The notes under the pieces are model-generated. The model did no database searches and was not told the DNA's origin. It saw nothing but the letters and a program-made list of their open reading frames with translations. The position numbers and the translations under genes are program-made. Positions 63,319 to 64,000 of a stretch of 64,000 nucleotides of DNA are shown here, in pieces. Each line of letters begins with the position of its first letter. Position 1 is the first letter of the stretch. The DNA comes from Candidatus Aquicultor sp. (GTDB lineage: Bacteria > Actinomycetota > Aquicultoria > Aquicultorales > Aquicultoraceae): the NCBI GenBank assembly GCA_036504445.1, contig DASXVE010000030.1, positions 57,557-121,556 on the forward strand. Reading direction: 5' to 3'.

Positions 63319-64000
63319 CACTTTCCCGCACATCGGCTGCGTTGTTCTCCCGCGAGTACTGCTCAAGACAGATAAGCAGCGCGTTTATATCAGCGGGAGA
63401 GACGCCGGGGATCCGCGATGCCTGCCCGATAGAGTTAGGGCGCACCTGCGCTAGTTTCTCACGCGCATGGTACGAGAGACCGTGCTGTTCGGCATACTCG
63501 ATATCAGCGGGGATCTTTTTTGCCTCAAGGCGTTTAAACTGGCGTATATGCGATTGCTGCCGCTTAATATATCCCTCGTATTTAACTTCGATCTCGAGCT
63601 GCTCCCGCAACACGGGGTGGGCGGTCGCAAGCATCGGCGCAAACTGTGTGAGCTGGCCGACCGAGACTTCAGGGCGGCGCAATAGCTCAAGCAACGACAC
63701 CTGCCCATTCACGGGAGTCGTTCCCATTGAGACCAGTATATCGTTTATAGTATCGGTTGGTGGCAGATATGTCGAACCGAGCAGAGCAACCGTCTCCTCA
63801 ATGAATGCCGATTTTGCGTTTACCCGTGCGTACCTGCCGTCAGCGATAAGCCCAAGCTCATACCCAAACCTAGAAAGACGTAAATCGGCGTTGTCCGAGC
63901 GCAAAATCAGGCGATACTCGGCACGCGACGTAAACATCCGGTACGGCTCATCTACGCCTTTTGTAACCAGGTCATCGATGAGTACACCGATGTACGCCTG
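63278..64000 (-). CDS. mnmG: tRNA U34 carboxymethylaminomethyltransferase subunit MnmG, 5' part outside window
   Basis: C-terminal part (240 residues visible) of GidA/MnmG, the FAD enzyme that with MnmE modifies U34 of tRNAs. The frame is open from base 64000 and reads YIGVLIDDLVTKG, then YRMFTSRAEYRLILRSDNAD, and ends with the conserved tail REKLAQVRPNSIGQASRIPGVSPADI. The N-terminal FAD domain is outside. It overlaps rsmG by about 40 bases. Confidence 0.96.
   Translation of the reverse strand, partial: QAYIGVLIDDLVTKGVDEPYRMFTSRAEYRLILRSDNADLRLSRFGYELGLIADGRYARVNAKSAFIEETVALLGSTYLPPTDTINDILVSMGTTPVNGQVSLLELLRRPEVSVGQLTQFAPMLATAHPVLREQLEIEVKYEGYIKRQQSHIRQFKRLEAKKIPADIEYAEQHGLSYHAREKLAQVRPNSIGQASRIPGVSPADINALLICLEQYSRENNAADVRESDAIDESDTSRALS

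Noticed and set aside
1..64000. CRISPR arrays, transposases, prophage
   Set aside because: No regularly spaced repeats, no terminal inverted repeats with transposase frames, no phage structural genes were seen.

Overview
This window is a gene-dense, origin-proximal piece of a chromosome of intermediate GC from a Gram-positive-type bacterium. The best fit is a deep-branching, probably anaerobic lineage of Actinobacteriota. The evidence for that is the cell-division/Ser-Thr phosphorylation operon in the actinobacterial order (fhaA, fhaB, pstP, rodA, pbpA, PASTA kinase pknB), a GlnR-like OmpR regulator, a DUF4446 protein and a large Gram-positive SRP RNA. FBP aldolase/phosphatase, LarC and a seven-heme cytochrome suggest an anaerobic, possibly thermophile-derived metabolism. 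The lineage call is inference from gene content; no phylogeny was run.

Layout. 1-2.8 kb: ebfC (cut by the window edge), dnaX, SRP RNA and two serine tRNAs, then tadA, a conserved Gram-positive order. 3.5-8 kb: a lytic transglycosylase and a large sensor GGDEF/EAL protein. 8.1-12.6 kb: tRNA-Arg(ACG), tRNA-Ser(GCU), a CrtI-like oxidoreductase, tRNA-Ser(UGA), serS and pheA. All four serine isoacceptor tRNAs lie within about 8 kb of serS. 12.6-15.8 kb: DUF4446, larC plus a nucleotidyltransferase, and a phosphoesterase. 16.1-24.5 kb: an overlapping operon for cell-wall growth control. It starts with an unusual polytopic membrane kinase and continues with FhaA, FhaB, PstP, RodA/FtsW, PbpA and PknB. 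24.6-26.3 kb: motAB without other flagellar genes. 26.5-33.6 kb: a subtilase, a permease, folate cyclo-ligase and membrane proteins.

33.6-36.4 kb: a T-box leader (candidate Ala specifier) in front of an aminotransferase, followed by a divergent D-Ala-D-Ala ligase paralogue; the canonical Ddl is at 59.3 kb. 36.5-42.4 kb: tRNA-Arg(CCU), cheW, a wrecked chemoreceptor gene, a transglutaminase-like lipoprotein, the heptaheme cytochrome and a decayed membrane protein gene. 42.4-48.6 kb: a bactofilin-like membrane protein, an ABC-2 exporter, a CPBP protease, an NnrE-like protein and the GlnR-like regulator. 48.7-53 kb: a putative glucosylglycerate/glycerate locus (glycosyltransferase, HAD phosphatase, HTH protein with a degenerate nucleotidyltransferase domain, glycerate kinase). 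53-59.3 kb: polysaccharide deacetylase, FBP aldolase/phosphatase, Ca2+-type P-ATPase and DedA. 59.3-64 kb: ddl, a YtxH-like protein, then parB, parA, rsmG and mnmG (cut by the window edge), the usual set next to oriC, which is probably a few kb beyond the right end.

No CRISPR array, transposase, integrase or phage gene was seen. The most interesting points are the Ala T-box/aminotransferase/divergent Ddl group, the polytopic kinase that stands where PknA is expected, the glycosylglycerate locus, and the clustering of serine tRNAs around serS.
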